From: Hypholoma sublateritium FD-334 SS-4
Lineage: Eukaryota; Basidiomycota; Agaricomycetes; Agaricales; Strophariaceae
DNA: 29,731 bases
NCBI GenBank assembly: GCA_000827495.1
Contig: KN817707.1
Coordinates: 1-29,731, forward strand
Direction: 5' to 3'
Each line of letters opens with the position of its first letter. The first letter of the stretch is position 1. The translations under genes and the position numbers were made by a program. Below are positions 10,858-20,497 of the stretch, piece by piece. The notes beneath the pieces are model-generated. The model had not been told where the DNA came from and did not search any database. It was given only the letters and a program-made list of their open reading frames with translations.

Positions 10858-11718
10858 CTACCGTTTGATAGAATTTCTGTCATTCTGTATCGTTCCAAAG
10901 TAGTCCCTAAGGTCTTCTTCGCAAGAAATTCTGGTATGAGTATCTAAGGACAAATGGAAATCATCGATCTCTGATCTGTCATTTATGGTGCAACTACAAA
11001 GGTATATAAGTGTTTGGGCGGTCCTTACGTTACATCTACTCAACGGTGCACTTTGGGTGCTCTAGTACTCCCAAACTCTTTTGATGACACAATTACAGAA
11101 GATAATTAGTGTCATAGAAAGGTGAGCACCATTTGAACTTTGTTATGCGCGATGCTGAACTGATAGTTTCTAATTTCGCCTACATCAGGTTGCTGATTGG
11201 AGGATGCAAGTCTAATTTAGACTATACATGCCTCTTTCGTCATATTTGGCAGCATTTGATCAAGATATCTCAATCGGGCCAAAAAAATCTGATGCTGCCT
11301 CCTTCGACGAAAGAGAGCAGTGGCATCGGTGAAGTTGTTAAGGATAATTCGGAAGTGAGTATCTGCTGACAGTCTACATGTATATATCTTCAAATCTCAT
11401 ACTGCATCTTTCAAGGATCTCTATCGGGAACGCTACATTAGCGCCAATCATGCTCTTTCTCCTTTAAGGTGAGGCAGTCCTCGAATTGCTGCTATTTTTT
11501 GGCATCCATCTTTCTACTCAATTTCTACTACTGATATCATTTATGTGCGTAGGTCACTTGGCGTACTAGCTGCACATGGAACATTATTCCATCCAGTGGT
11601 TCGTCATATGAATGAGAGTGATGGGCACATGAATTTGCAACTTTGCACTGCGAATGACGCCGAGATGTATGTTAGGAAATATGTATCGAAGGGGGGGTAC
11701 TACCACTTATGTAGGTAA
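10858..11718 (+). pseudogene. frameshifted array gene 4, with a Rep-like YVRKYVSKG motif
   Basis: Protein-like segments run in order but in different frames: ILYRSKVVPKVFFAR (about 10875-10925), FWYEYLRTNGNHRSL (about 10927-10970), a Leu/Gly-rich LGGPYVT...LGALVLPNSFDD (about 11012-11085), then a well-spliced part. The last exons, 11189..11354, 11416..11468 and 11553..11718, join in frame through GT-AG introns and read LLIGGCKSNLDYTCLF, DLYRERYISANHA and SLGVLAAHGTLFHPVV. They end in a segment containing MYVRKYVSKGG before TAA. At least two frame breaks near 10925 and between 10970 and 11120, with an in-frame stop before the 11122-11188 intron, make the 5' half unreadable as one protein. I do not recognise the family. 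The final motif resembles the tyrosine motif of Helitron Rep proteins, which may be chance. Confidence 0.6.
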
Positions 11719-11857
11719 TCAACTGTGTGCAGCCTGGCTATTGGTGCCAGAGATTTTTGCTTAAATAGTCTCGTAGATAGACCTAAATCACAAAGCATCT
11801 GCTGCTTTGCATCATCTATTGTTCTACACAAGTTCTACGTCGCCTCATTAAACAATC

Positions 11858-13255
11858 ATGCCTACCGAGACGTTAGTATTTCTTGCTATATCATATACAT
11901 TTGTTCATTGATCGTCATTCAATTAGGGTATTCAACGGCCCTATGGAACGAGCAAGATACCAGCTGCTTCCACAGTATGTTGCATCGCCTGCCTTTCAAA
12001 CTCTGGGATCTTGGCGCACCTCCCATGGAAACGTATACGCCGTCACTGCACCATTAGGCTAGTAATTTTTCTCAAGTATCGGGAGATGTACTAATTTTAA
12101 CGACAACCCCTTTAGGTGACCCTGTTGAGCCCGTCCTCCTTGTCGTGGTTGGAAGGGTGTCCGCTGAGAAAGCCTACCTTGGGACGCACGGGAACTTCAA
12201 CCCTAGGTTTGGCGAGCCAATGCAGGCTGTTCGTGGCGCCAAGTTACAGTTCACACTTGAGTGCCCCGCTGGCGACCTAGATTTTGAACAGGACTTCAAT
12301 CTCGCAGCGACGCGTTTGAGAGAGGTTCAAGGGCAAGTTGCGATCTCTTCGATGCAGAGGTATTTTCTCCAGGAAGGGACCGCCAACTCCATGCGCCTGA
12401 ATTTCCCTCTTTGGGAGGCAATGGTGAGTCTGACATTCCATTATTTTCAGTGATTAAACTGACTCATAACAATTTTTGCTCTGGCACTCCTTCTGTGCCA
12501 CAACAGACCCCTACCAACAACTGTGAGTTCCACCTGCCCATCTCTAACCTATATTTACTGACTTATCAGCATTGCATACTAAAGCTTTGTTCAATTCGGA
12601 CTTTACCCAGAATTACACCGTGGCCCCGATGTACGCAGAGTTCTGGAAGGATGCGCAAACTACCCACCAGCTTTGCTCGATGCCTGTTTTCGACCAAGAC
12701 GACACAGTCATTGCTTCGCCAGAGTTGTTCCAGCAGAAGCTTGTCGGTTCCTTGGTCGAGGTTACCTTCACTCTGAAGCACTACCATATGGGCGCCAATG
12801 CAAAGAGACCAGAGGCATACGACACGTTCAGCGCGAAGATTGAATCCGTAAGCATCCTTCGCTCACCTCCGGTTTTGACGAAGAGTCCCTACAAAGAAAC
12901 AATCTACACGAGGAAACCGAGGCCTATGCCGCAGACTCCAACCCGTGGGGAACAGAAGAGTGCGGCTAAGGCGTTTGTGCCTGCGGCCCCAATTCCTGCT
13001 CCTGACTTCCTTCAGGGCGCTTCTACTAGTACGAGTACCAGCATCGGAAACCCCGGGTCAGTCAGAGTCGAAGCAAGTACTACTAGCCCTGCAGAGGCGG
13101 TCAAGACTCGTGCTAGAGCAAGTGAGTTTCAGTTCTGCATTGTGTTTCGATAGAGGAATTACTAACTACCGTGCCTTATCAAAGGAGAGGAAGCCAGCGG
13201 AGGAGACGACGACGCGGCGCTGCGCCAGCATGTGGCTAAGAAGAGCAAAGTCTAG
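11858..13255 (+). CDS. uncharacterised 363-aa protein with basic C-terminus, array gene 5
   Basis: Model: join(11858..11871,11927..12057,12116..12423,12507..12522,12570..13121,13185..13255), 1092 nt, 363 aa, in frame from ATG to TAG. It has a 14-nt first coding exon and a 16-nt internal microexon. Four introns are GT-AG; intron 2 (12058-12115) begins GCTAGT, so it is GC-AG or a mutated GT donor. Residues 1-250 look globular and are collinear with array gene 3; the shared core includes VGSLVEVTFTL at 215-225. Residues about 250-340 are Pro-rich and then Ser/Thr-rich (STSTSTS at 308-314), so probably disordered. The protein ends in acidic GGDDDAA followed by KKSKV, a possible nuclear signal. 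A nucleic-acid-binding role would fit a basic-tailed beta-rich protein, but no motif proves it. It is the best supported member of the array. Confidence 0.85.
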
Positions 13256-13411
13256 GGTCATTTGCTGGCCCGGGATATTGTTTACTCAATTCTCATTCCT
13301 AATAAACCCTTTCGGCAACTACTCGCTATGTACTGGTTACCTACGCGTTCTGTACTGGTTACGCAACTTGTTGCTTTCGAATCTCATGCCATTCGTATTC
13401 TTTGTGGTGTG
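13256..13411 (+). other. short spacer between array genes 5 and 6
   Basis: A poly(A)-signal-like AATAAA occurs at about 13302, 47 nt after the stop of array gene 5. The phrase TGTACTGGTTAC occurs twice about 22 nt apart. No coding sequence is seen. Confidence 0.4.
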
Positions 13412-13838
13412 ATGAATACTCCAACGTTCATTGTTCAAGCAACAGGATTCCAGGTAACATCGTCATCATTTCGTCATAACATTTTAATACGCACGGAGCA
13501 GCAAGGCCTTATCGCCAAGGGCGATACTTTATGCTGAAGTTGGCATCTGAATAGTAAATACTACCACCTATCAGGATGCTCAATTTGTGGTAGGCCCCGG
13601 AGGATCCTTGATTGTGGTGTTTGTCACGGTCGATCATCTGTCAAGTATGCCCAAGATTGGCGAAACACCATACCTTACGCAGCACCCAGATACGCCGACA
13701 TTCGACCCCCACATGTTCATGACGGGTGCAGCTGTATCCCGCTGCTCTGCTTTACTGAGCTATGCCCGCCCCGGTTCCGTTGCAGCCAGACTTGCATTAT
13801 TGACTTCTGAGGCCATCGAGGTCCCACCCCCTGTTTGA
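13412..13838 (+). CDS. small uncharacterised protein, array gene 6
   Basis: Model: join(13412..13453,13575..13838), 306 nt, 101 aa. The first exon encodes MNTPTFIVQATGFQ; the second continues DAQFVVGPGGSLIVVFVTVD and ends EAIEVPPPV before TGA. The 121-nt intron is about twice the local norm. It contains a stretch open in another phase (about 13506-13551, including RYFMLKLASE) that may be a lost or alternative exon, so the protein may once have been longer. A Gly-Pro-Gly-Gly turn and a hydrophobic strand (SLIVVFVTV) suggest a small beta-rich domain; no catalytic residues are recognisable. It lies 156 bp after array gene 5 on the same strand. Function unknown. Confidence 0.6.
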
Positions 13839-14429
13839 CACACATTCCCACCCCCTTTGACACTGCTCAGGTTGACAGCCTTCTCCGCGCCCCTCTCAGC
13901 CTGCAAGCGCTCCTTCCATTCCCGCGCCCCGTCCCGTTCCGTGGCACCGCACCACCGACTCCACCATCCCGTTTGATGTGTCTCCGCTGCAATGTACGCC
14001 CCACAAGCACCGCTCCACATCCTATTCCTCTCCCCCTCTGCTTCTACTCTGCCTGCGACAGCCGCCAACGACGCTCTCCTGAACTTTTCAGACACGATCA
14101 CCTTCGCCGCGCGCTGCTACTCACTGCGCCGCTCGCCCCTTTGACATCCTTTGCAGGGGTAGCAGCTTGCGATCGCCGATGCAGTGTCTCGCGATTTGCT
14201 TACTAGGCACCGCTCGCTGAAAATCTGTACAAAAATTCAGGTCTTCTACGCTATCAAATAACCCTAAGGTGCTTGTTGACGATATGAAATGAAATGGTCT
14301 CGTCAACCATAGCCCCGCCCCTTTTTGCAACCAAGCTACCCGCTGCTGTAGAGTTTGTCCCATCCACGATCAGTCAATCAAAGGACATCAGAATGGAAGG
14401 ACCATGCCCCCGGCGGTGCGTCAATCAAT
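13839..14429. other. GC-rich gene-free junction
   Basis: No gene is seen. A short direct repeat of CCCACCCCCT(G)TTTGACAC lies at about 13823-13863, covering the end of array gene 6. From here rightwards base composition shifts from AT-richer, intron-bearing sequence to GC-rich sequence with open frames on both strands, none with motifs. This is the border between the mobile-element half and the duplicated GST half. Confidence 0.5.
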
Positions 14430-15070
14430 CTTTTGATACTTCTCCATGTTAGTCCTAATCCTTCCACATAGACTATTGTGCCACGACGAAAAGTCCTTCC
14501 ACTTCTGGGTCTTCTCACCCCGGACACTTCTTGCCGTCATGAGCAAGCAGCGAGCACGAAATCCGCGCACGACACCGTCAAACACAGCATGAACTGCCTC
14601 CGACTCTTCGCATACCATGCAGCAACCGTCCCGAACTTGAATGCAGCCTCGACCCTGGCTCACTCCGCGACCACGTCGTCGCTCTTAATGTCCTCCAGAG
14701 GCAGTCCGAACATCGCCTCCCCGGGCGACGGAAGCAGTCTTTCTCCTGCAAATCGAGAACGAGGTGCAAATCGAGGGCGACAAAGCAGAGCGTCGGCGTC
14801 ATGAGCGGCTGCAATAAGGCGGTGTTGTGGCTGCGCGCCGGGGTGTCTTTTCGAGGTGCTCAGCGATTACGAAAGGGTCTGCGACAGGCATGCTTGTGGC
14901 CGTGTCGTGGATGACGGGGAGGAGCATAGACGGGATTGTGCAGCGGTACAAGGTCGAGTTTGTCGTCTGCGTCAGCCTTGATGACGTTGCAGTCAAATTC
15001 AATTTACCGTCCTGCGTGGAAGGGCTTTGCAGTACGTGAGTTTTCGTATTCTCGATGAAGCACGCGCACT
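14430..15070 (-). pseudogene. GST pseudogene, copy 1
   Basis: Decayed relative of the intact GST at 20498-21298. Reading the - strand, IKADADDKLDL matches the intact VKSDVYDKLGL. LLPVIHDTATSMPVADPFVIAEHLEK matches its glutathione-binding segment, and further down TVAAWYAKS and an EKTQKWKDFSSWHN-like end are readable, but in different frames. Much of the C-terminal domain between them is missing. The remaining parts need several frameshifts, so no functional enzyme is made. No counterpart of the small first exon was found. Gene A copy 1 lies immediately upstream in the same orientation. Confidence 0.8.
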
Positions 15071-15441
15071 CATCATTCACTCTATCTCAAGGTTCCCATA
15101 TTCTTGTCTGACTACTCCGATCGTCAGACCTTTTTCTGCATTACATCTCAGTGACTAATTCATTCTCTCATGCGTGTTGCATAAAGGCATCATGACATGA
15201 CTTGATACTTGAACCATTCATTTATCTGACCTGTGCGTTTATCGAGCACTTGGAGAGGAATATATAGCTACGTAATCTATAACACCCATTGCCCTTCTCC
15301 GGATACTCGATCTATGGAGAGAGGTACATCATGTTTATCGACTTTTTTGTGGAATAAAAATCAATATCTACGCATTGAACTGTCAATCAGGCTTAAAGAG
15401 GTGATACGATCGTGAACAAGATAGAGCAGTCTGCACTGATG

Positions 15442-16480
15442 TTACAGGACAGGCATCTTGGTCTGCATAGCAGGATACTCGGCGCGGTATGCCTTGGGGA
15501 TCGCACCGCCCTCCCAACGACAAACGAAGGCGAAGTCGACGGAAATTGATGGGATTCCTGGATGTAATTGTAGGCCCTCGAAGTTTGGTAGGATAAGAAT
15601 GGACGTACCGAACGGAATGCAGATTATAGAGCTCCCAGAGATCGCCGAGACATACGTTGAGGAAAGGCGTCGTGAATGACGTCCCGCTGAGTTGTATCTT
15701 GCATGACATTGAGGCGATGAAACCTGACGCAATCGTTCTTGCGATTGACCATAGAGCCGACAGGTATCCCGATAGTCGTGAAATTGACGATGATCAGCAG
15801 GCCTGACTGGAATTCATCGTAGCACCGCCGCGAGTAGACTTACGGAGGTGCGACGCTGACCACCCCGAGGTAGCGTGTAGTGGGCAGGCCGCAGGGCAGG
15901 GCATAGTAGGCGCGCGCCGTCTGCAAGAAGATAGACTTGACTGCAGTGTCGTCGCCACAAACAGATGAGGGTGCCGTCGCCACGTCATTCAAACGTGGCG
16001 TGCCCATGGCGCATCCGCTGCGGTGCTCCGCAGGTGCTTCGAGCACCTAAGATTCGTGGCGAACAGCCTGTAAAGCTTTGTCGTCCCGAAATCGAGCATA
16101 CGGTGATTTCCACACGGCACGGACCATATGGACGCGACGAGGACGTTCGCCAGTGCAGAACGGGTCGCAGAGGTCGATGGGGCACATTCGTGGGTGGTTA
16201 GAGTCCTCGGAGGAACAACCCCACTATGCGGTGGGCACCCGGACCGGCGTCAATTTGTGCATATAATTGAGGACCGGATCGAGGGCGGAGGAAACAGGGC
16301 GGAACCGAGCGACAGCACCAGCGGCACGTCGTGTCCTGGTCCCGGCGCATCGCCCGAACACGCAAGGATGAACGCGAGAGAAAATGGAAGCTGTCGGTGG
16401 TCGTTGAAGCCAAGGTACATCCGCTCGGAAGGTCGCTGTGGGCGTCTGCGCCGAGGCAGTTTGCGGAAATCCAGATGAGC
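15442..16480 (-). pseudogene. unidentified gene A, decayed copy 1
   Basis: I cannot name this gene. Its 3' end is readable: VSAISGSSIICIPFG, then an intron at 15608-15558 (51 nt, GTACGT...CAG), then an exon with IPKAYRAEYPAMQTKMPVL and a stop at 15442. The same intron position and flanking codons occur in the copy at about 25450-26235. This shows that the - strand is the coding strand and that the gene was spliced. Upstream the two copies remain alignable to about 16480, but no long frame is open in the coding sense. A fairly long open frame on the opposite strand (16128-16478) is preserved in both copies and is probably a by-product of GC-rich codons. The gene lies just upstream of GST pseudogene 1. 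Confidence 0.6.
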
Positions 16481-17164
16481 AGGTGAGTCGTTCGCGATTA
16501 GGGGGCGTGGTGCATGGCGAACGACGTGCGAGGATGGCCTGGGGGTAGATGCTGCTGTCGGCGCAGCGGCACTGCTTCGGCGGCAGCTGCCAGCGGCGGC
16601 ATCGCTCCGATAGACACTGTACTATGTATCGCCGGATTCGCGTCGCCGGTGCAGATCAAGCAGAACTCGGGCATCCTGCGCGATATGCATATCAGCAGAT
16701 CCACAGTGTACTGGTTGGCGGCGGAGACGGCGCAGTGCCGACGGCGAGCTCCAGCCGGGTAGATATTCGTCGATGCGGGATTGGCAGTTATCAGCGGGCG
16801 AGCAAACGGCGAGTAGAGGTTTTTCTGGGTGCATCGTGTTCGTGGCGGGACCATCGCAGATTCGGATCTCGACAGAGGTAGCATATACGATATCAAGCTG
16901 GATGAATATTTGAGTCATAAGAAAGGCGCTGTACGAGCGTAAGTACAGGATGTGTTGAGCGAATAACTTGTTCCCATTTTCTGCGTTAGCCGGAAAGCAC
17001 CAATTTGTTTTCTGTGGCAGATGGTGCACAACGCTGATGAGGATGAGCAGACAGTGCGGCGCGAGATGTAGCTAGGAGCTACTTCAGCTATGCGACGCGG
17101 CAACGATGCGGCGTCCGCTCAGGCCCTTTCTGAGGACAAAAATGGCCGGGTAGGCTGAGGTAGC
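16481..17164. other. GC-rich stretch between decayed genes A and B
   Basis: No gene is supported. It follows the acceptor of the conserved gene B intron on the - strand, so it should include the next exon of decayed gene B. The matching part of the right-hand copy lies beyond the window end, so I cannot test which bases are coding. Confidence 0.35.
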
Positions 17165-18330
17165 CTGTCAAAGAGTTGGAGTCAGTAATAACAGCATATA
17201 TGTTGCGTAATAGACTTACGTTCACCCTATTGTATGAGATACCTCGCGAATCGCGATGGAACAGTGCGCAGCGCCCTCAAAAACTGTTGGTAAGTTCTCG
17301 CTGTTCGAGGTGCCCACGAAGGAGGCTGGAGGCTGTCGTTGACAGAGCGACATGTCCCAGTCGATGGGATGTGCAGCTGCTCGCGTCTTGCGAAACCTGA
17401 ACATGCTCTCGGCGAATCTGCGGTGGATGCTGTCCACGTCTGCGGCGCCTGCAATATCCACCAGCATCGGAGCAAGGATGCGATGAGCTAACAGCTGGGA
17501 AAGAGGTGCCTACGACGTTGCGCGGGCGGTAAGTCTCTGCGCTGCCGGCGACGGATGTGCGAGTCGCAGTGTTCATCGGTGGCGCACTCTGCCAGCACGA
17601 TCCTGGGCGGCGTCCAAGGGCCAGGACGAAGAATTTCCAAAAATGTTGTACATGGCTCCAGAGAATAGGACTCGGCGGGTTGAAAGGGGGAAGAAGGTTG
17701 GGTGGTGACGAATCTTCGTTTGCCGCGAGATAAGATGAGAAATGAGGTACCGCAGAACCCGTACGGGCAACCAGGAAAGTCAAATGACACGGAGATCGAC
17801 GCCGCCCAGTCTTTAGTTGAGTTGAGTGTGGGGTCAGCGATTACGCTGTGATCGTGTGCATCGTCATCCTGGATGCGGGGTATGCAGAGCGCTCCGAGCG
17901 TCAGCCAGAGACGGAGAGTTCTACGCGTGGACCATGGTTCAAGGTAGGGTTGCGGATTGGCGGAGCGGTGCGCTGTGGCGCCGAGGTTCGGGCTGGAAGT
18001 CGTATAGAACTGGAGCTGGAGACTTTCGCGGAAATTTTTCGCTGCGGGGCTCGCCAGCGGGTGACAAAGCTCGCGTCGCGTTGGACGTGCCACACGACGT
18101 CCGTCGTTGAGAGCACGTCGGCGCGGCCCGGCGCGATGTCTTTATTTGGTATTGGCGGGAACCAAACAACGCGCCCGTCTTCCCGCTGCCGCCATCATCG
18201 CGCAGACGGCGTCCGACCAGCTCAGTATTTCTTCCGTCCAGCCGAGCATCTGCGGTTTATAACAGCTTTTCCTATCGACGTACCTTCGCAGCGGCAGCGT
18301 CTCTTGCAAATATCTCCCAGCTGACCCAGA
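17165..18330 (-). pseudogene. unidentified gene B, decayed copy 1
   Basis: Unrecognised gene fragment in the same sense as the GST copies. It aligns with 28640-29731 in inverted orientation. The most readable part, on the - strand, includes RFAESMFRFRKTRAAAHP and DWDMSLCQRQPP (about 17425-17340). An intron at 17219-17165 (55 nt, GTAAGT...TTTGACAG) is matched by a 55-nt intron with near-identical ends in the right copy. Upstream (18120-17500) the copies agree in DNA but the readable frame changes. No motif identifies the product. Confidence 0.55.
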
Positions 18331-19499
18331 TCATGCTCCTGGCGTCTTCTCCGTGGCGCCGCAACCCCAATGCACTTTGCAGCTTAACCAATGCATACCA
18401 TACCGAAATGACACTGGAGGCCTCTACTCTTCCCAGTCCGTCCCCGTTCCACACTTCTGACGTCCCCGCCCGTTTGCCCCGCTGCCGTACTTTACCGCAC
18501 GACTGGCTGCCCGACAAGCGGCAAGGCAGGCTCATGGTCCGCGTCGCCACCATTGAAAGCTCCCCAGACTGACGCATGTCATCCAGGGTAGGGTGCCTCC
18601 GGCCTCAACACGGCTTGCACCAGAGCATGCCACGCTCATGTGGAGTGGTCCCTCCGTCGTCTTGCAGCCTTCATTCCCCTGCCCACTCCTCGCCGACTGT
18701 CCTCCCAACTCGGACTAAGACCACAACACACAACGTCCGGAATCCCGGTGAATTATCTCGCGAATACCGCCGCCCCTCCATGACCTGCCCGCATTGCCCG
18801 CCGCGCACCTCTGCTTCCCTTCATTTTAAATGACCCCTGGTGCCGCACGTTTGACCCTGGCTTCATGTGTCTCATTCTACAACACAGGCATCGGCTGCGC
18901 CCCGCATGGAACCTCCATCTTCCTCTGCACACACATCGCATATGCCCAGTTTCCCGCTGCCCCGCTGCCATCCGTCTCAAGTTTCAGCATATCAATTGAC
19001 CGTTGACTCGGAGGGTGGACGTCAATGCCAACACTGGACAGGTACCATATACGTGTCTCAGCATATATCCGCAAAGTCAAGCCGCGCAGTTAGGGTCGAT
19101 TTCACTAGAGCTCTTGGTTCGATGCCTTCTCAGCCATTATCTGAGGATATTCATCTAGTAAGTAAGCCAACACTAGTCAAGGAAATCATCACTTACTGAC
19201 GTGTGGTTCCGTAGCAGAGACTTTCCCTTCTTCTCCATCGAAAATATTGTGCAGGATTCACGCGACCTGGTGTATTGTACGTGCTCCAGACGTCTCGCAG
19301 CCTCGCCACCTAGGTTCTGAACACTGAAAACTCGATATGATCAATGTATGCTTTCTACACGAATGATCTTCGACGAAATGAAATATAATCTCTTTAACCA
19401 TAATTTTGCGCTTCCTGTTCGCAGCTCTTCAAGTGGGCTCCAGCAGAATGGACGGATCGCCCCTGGCGATACGCTAATTGGTCGTCTGATACTCCTTCG

Positions 19500-19970
19500 A
19501 GTTATTGGTAATCTTTGGCACCCAAACCATCGTACCACGACGCGAACTCCCTCCACATATGTTTCTCCTCGCCGAGACACTTCGTTCCGTCATGACCCAG
19601 CAGGCGACCGCGAAATCCGCCTACGACACAGCCGATCCTTGTATGAACGGTCCCCCGCTCTTCGCGTATCACGCAGCAATCGCTGCGAATGCAGCCTCGA
19701 CCTTGGCCCGCTCCGCGACAGCCCCATCGACCATGGGCGCCATGTCCTCCGGGGCACTCCAAACACCGGACTGTCCGCGTGTCCGATCCGCTGCTGCCGA
19801 TGCGCCCGTCCACAAGCAACTGCAGCACTCGGGCTGTCATCCACGGACCGTATGTAGACAGCGCCGGAGGCCTTCCCGCTGTTCTGCAGGACACCCCCAC
19901 AGTGCATCCAACCGCCTCGGGACCCGCACCTGGATCCGTCGGTTGGCATGTTGTGCCGTGGAATCTGCAA
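19500..19970 (-). pseudogene. GST pseudogene, copy 2 (C-terminal part)
   Basis: On the - strand the readable series is an APEDMAPMVDGAVAERAKV-like segment, then YAKSGGPFIQGSAVS, ADFAVAC, and MWREFASWYDGLG. These match the intact GST's C-terminal domain (WYAKSVGPFLLGPTVSWADFYVACW and WRDMAAWHGG) in order. Stop codons interrupt the frame at least twice, one in place of the Trp before ADF. The N-terminal glutathione-binding domain is not recognisable upstream (19770-20497), so the copy is truncated as well as mutated. Confidence 0.75.
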
Positions 19971-20497
19971 GCAGGTCTCCTACCTGTGAGGCCGCAGGCT
20001 ATCTGCAGTCCCATATCAGCCTCTCCGGTTTACGCCCGCGCCACTGTGCACACAGCGTAAACACGGTTCTACCTGTGTTTCTCGCTGCCTCCGCGCAGCG
20101 CTGGCCATGATGGCGACGTGCTCCGCCCAGCCCATAGACAAGATGGAGGATGCAGGCAGGTGAGATATGCGCGCTGAGTGGAGAGCACCCTTGGTCGATG
20201 GGCTGGGAGCACTCGAGGAGGGGCGTCACGCAGGCGGGGAGGGCGGAGAGCTGGTCCTGTAATCTCATATGTCCATGAGCGGCCGAAAATAGTATTACTT
20301 CTGATATTTACATCCTGCTCGTGCACTACTACGATTTCCTATTTCGCAAGCTCAGTGGCCAGTCGCTGCCCGATGCAACGAATAATGCGCAGCACAGCTG
20401 GTAGATGAGTGTAAAATCCGAGTCTTAACTCCCCCCGCAAGGAGGAAGGAGTCTGCAACTTAGCGCCAGCAGATACATTCCCATCTACCTCCTAGAT
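19971..20497. other. no gene seen between GST copy 2 and the intact GST
   Basis: Open frames exist on both strands because the sequence is GC-rich, but none carries motifs or splice structure. Some of it may be the missing first half of GST copy 2, decayed beyond recognition, together with the 3' untranslated region of the intact GST. Confidence 0.4.

Larger units (their letters stand above)
17165..20010. repeat. left arm of inverted duplication (gene B, spacer, GST 2)
   Basis: Read on the + strand this interval corresponds to the reverse complement of about 26800-29731. Clear anchors are the gene B intron (17165-17219 with 29645-29699), the 17740-18330 block with 28640-29150, the 18660-18720 block (CCTGCCCACTCCTCGCCGAC) with about 28190-28220, the spacer at 19140-19200 with 27650-27710, and the GST 2 tail at 19340-19520 with 27280-27460. 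Divergence is substantial, with many small indels, so this is an old event. Positions 18330-19340 contain no gene that I can support. Confidence 0.8.

Noticed and set aside
7777..13838. The six units as exons of one giant gene
   Set aside because: The readable models have their own in-frame ATG and stop, and joining them would require splicing out well-supported starts and stops. RNA data could still change this.
16128..16478. Conserved open frame on + in gene A copy 1 (and on - at 25484-25915) as the coding strand
   Set aside because: The shared GT-AG intron and the readable terminal exon of gene A lie on the opposite strand, so this frame is more likely a shadow kept by shared ancestry.
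14430..20010. Repeat-induced point mutation as the cause of GST decay
   Set aside because: The copies differ by many indels and mixed substitutions, with no clear one-directional C-to-T bias that I could see by eye. A dinucleotide-bias calculation would be needed to revive the idea.
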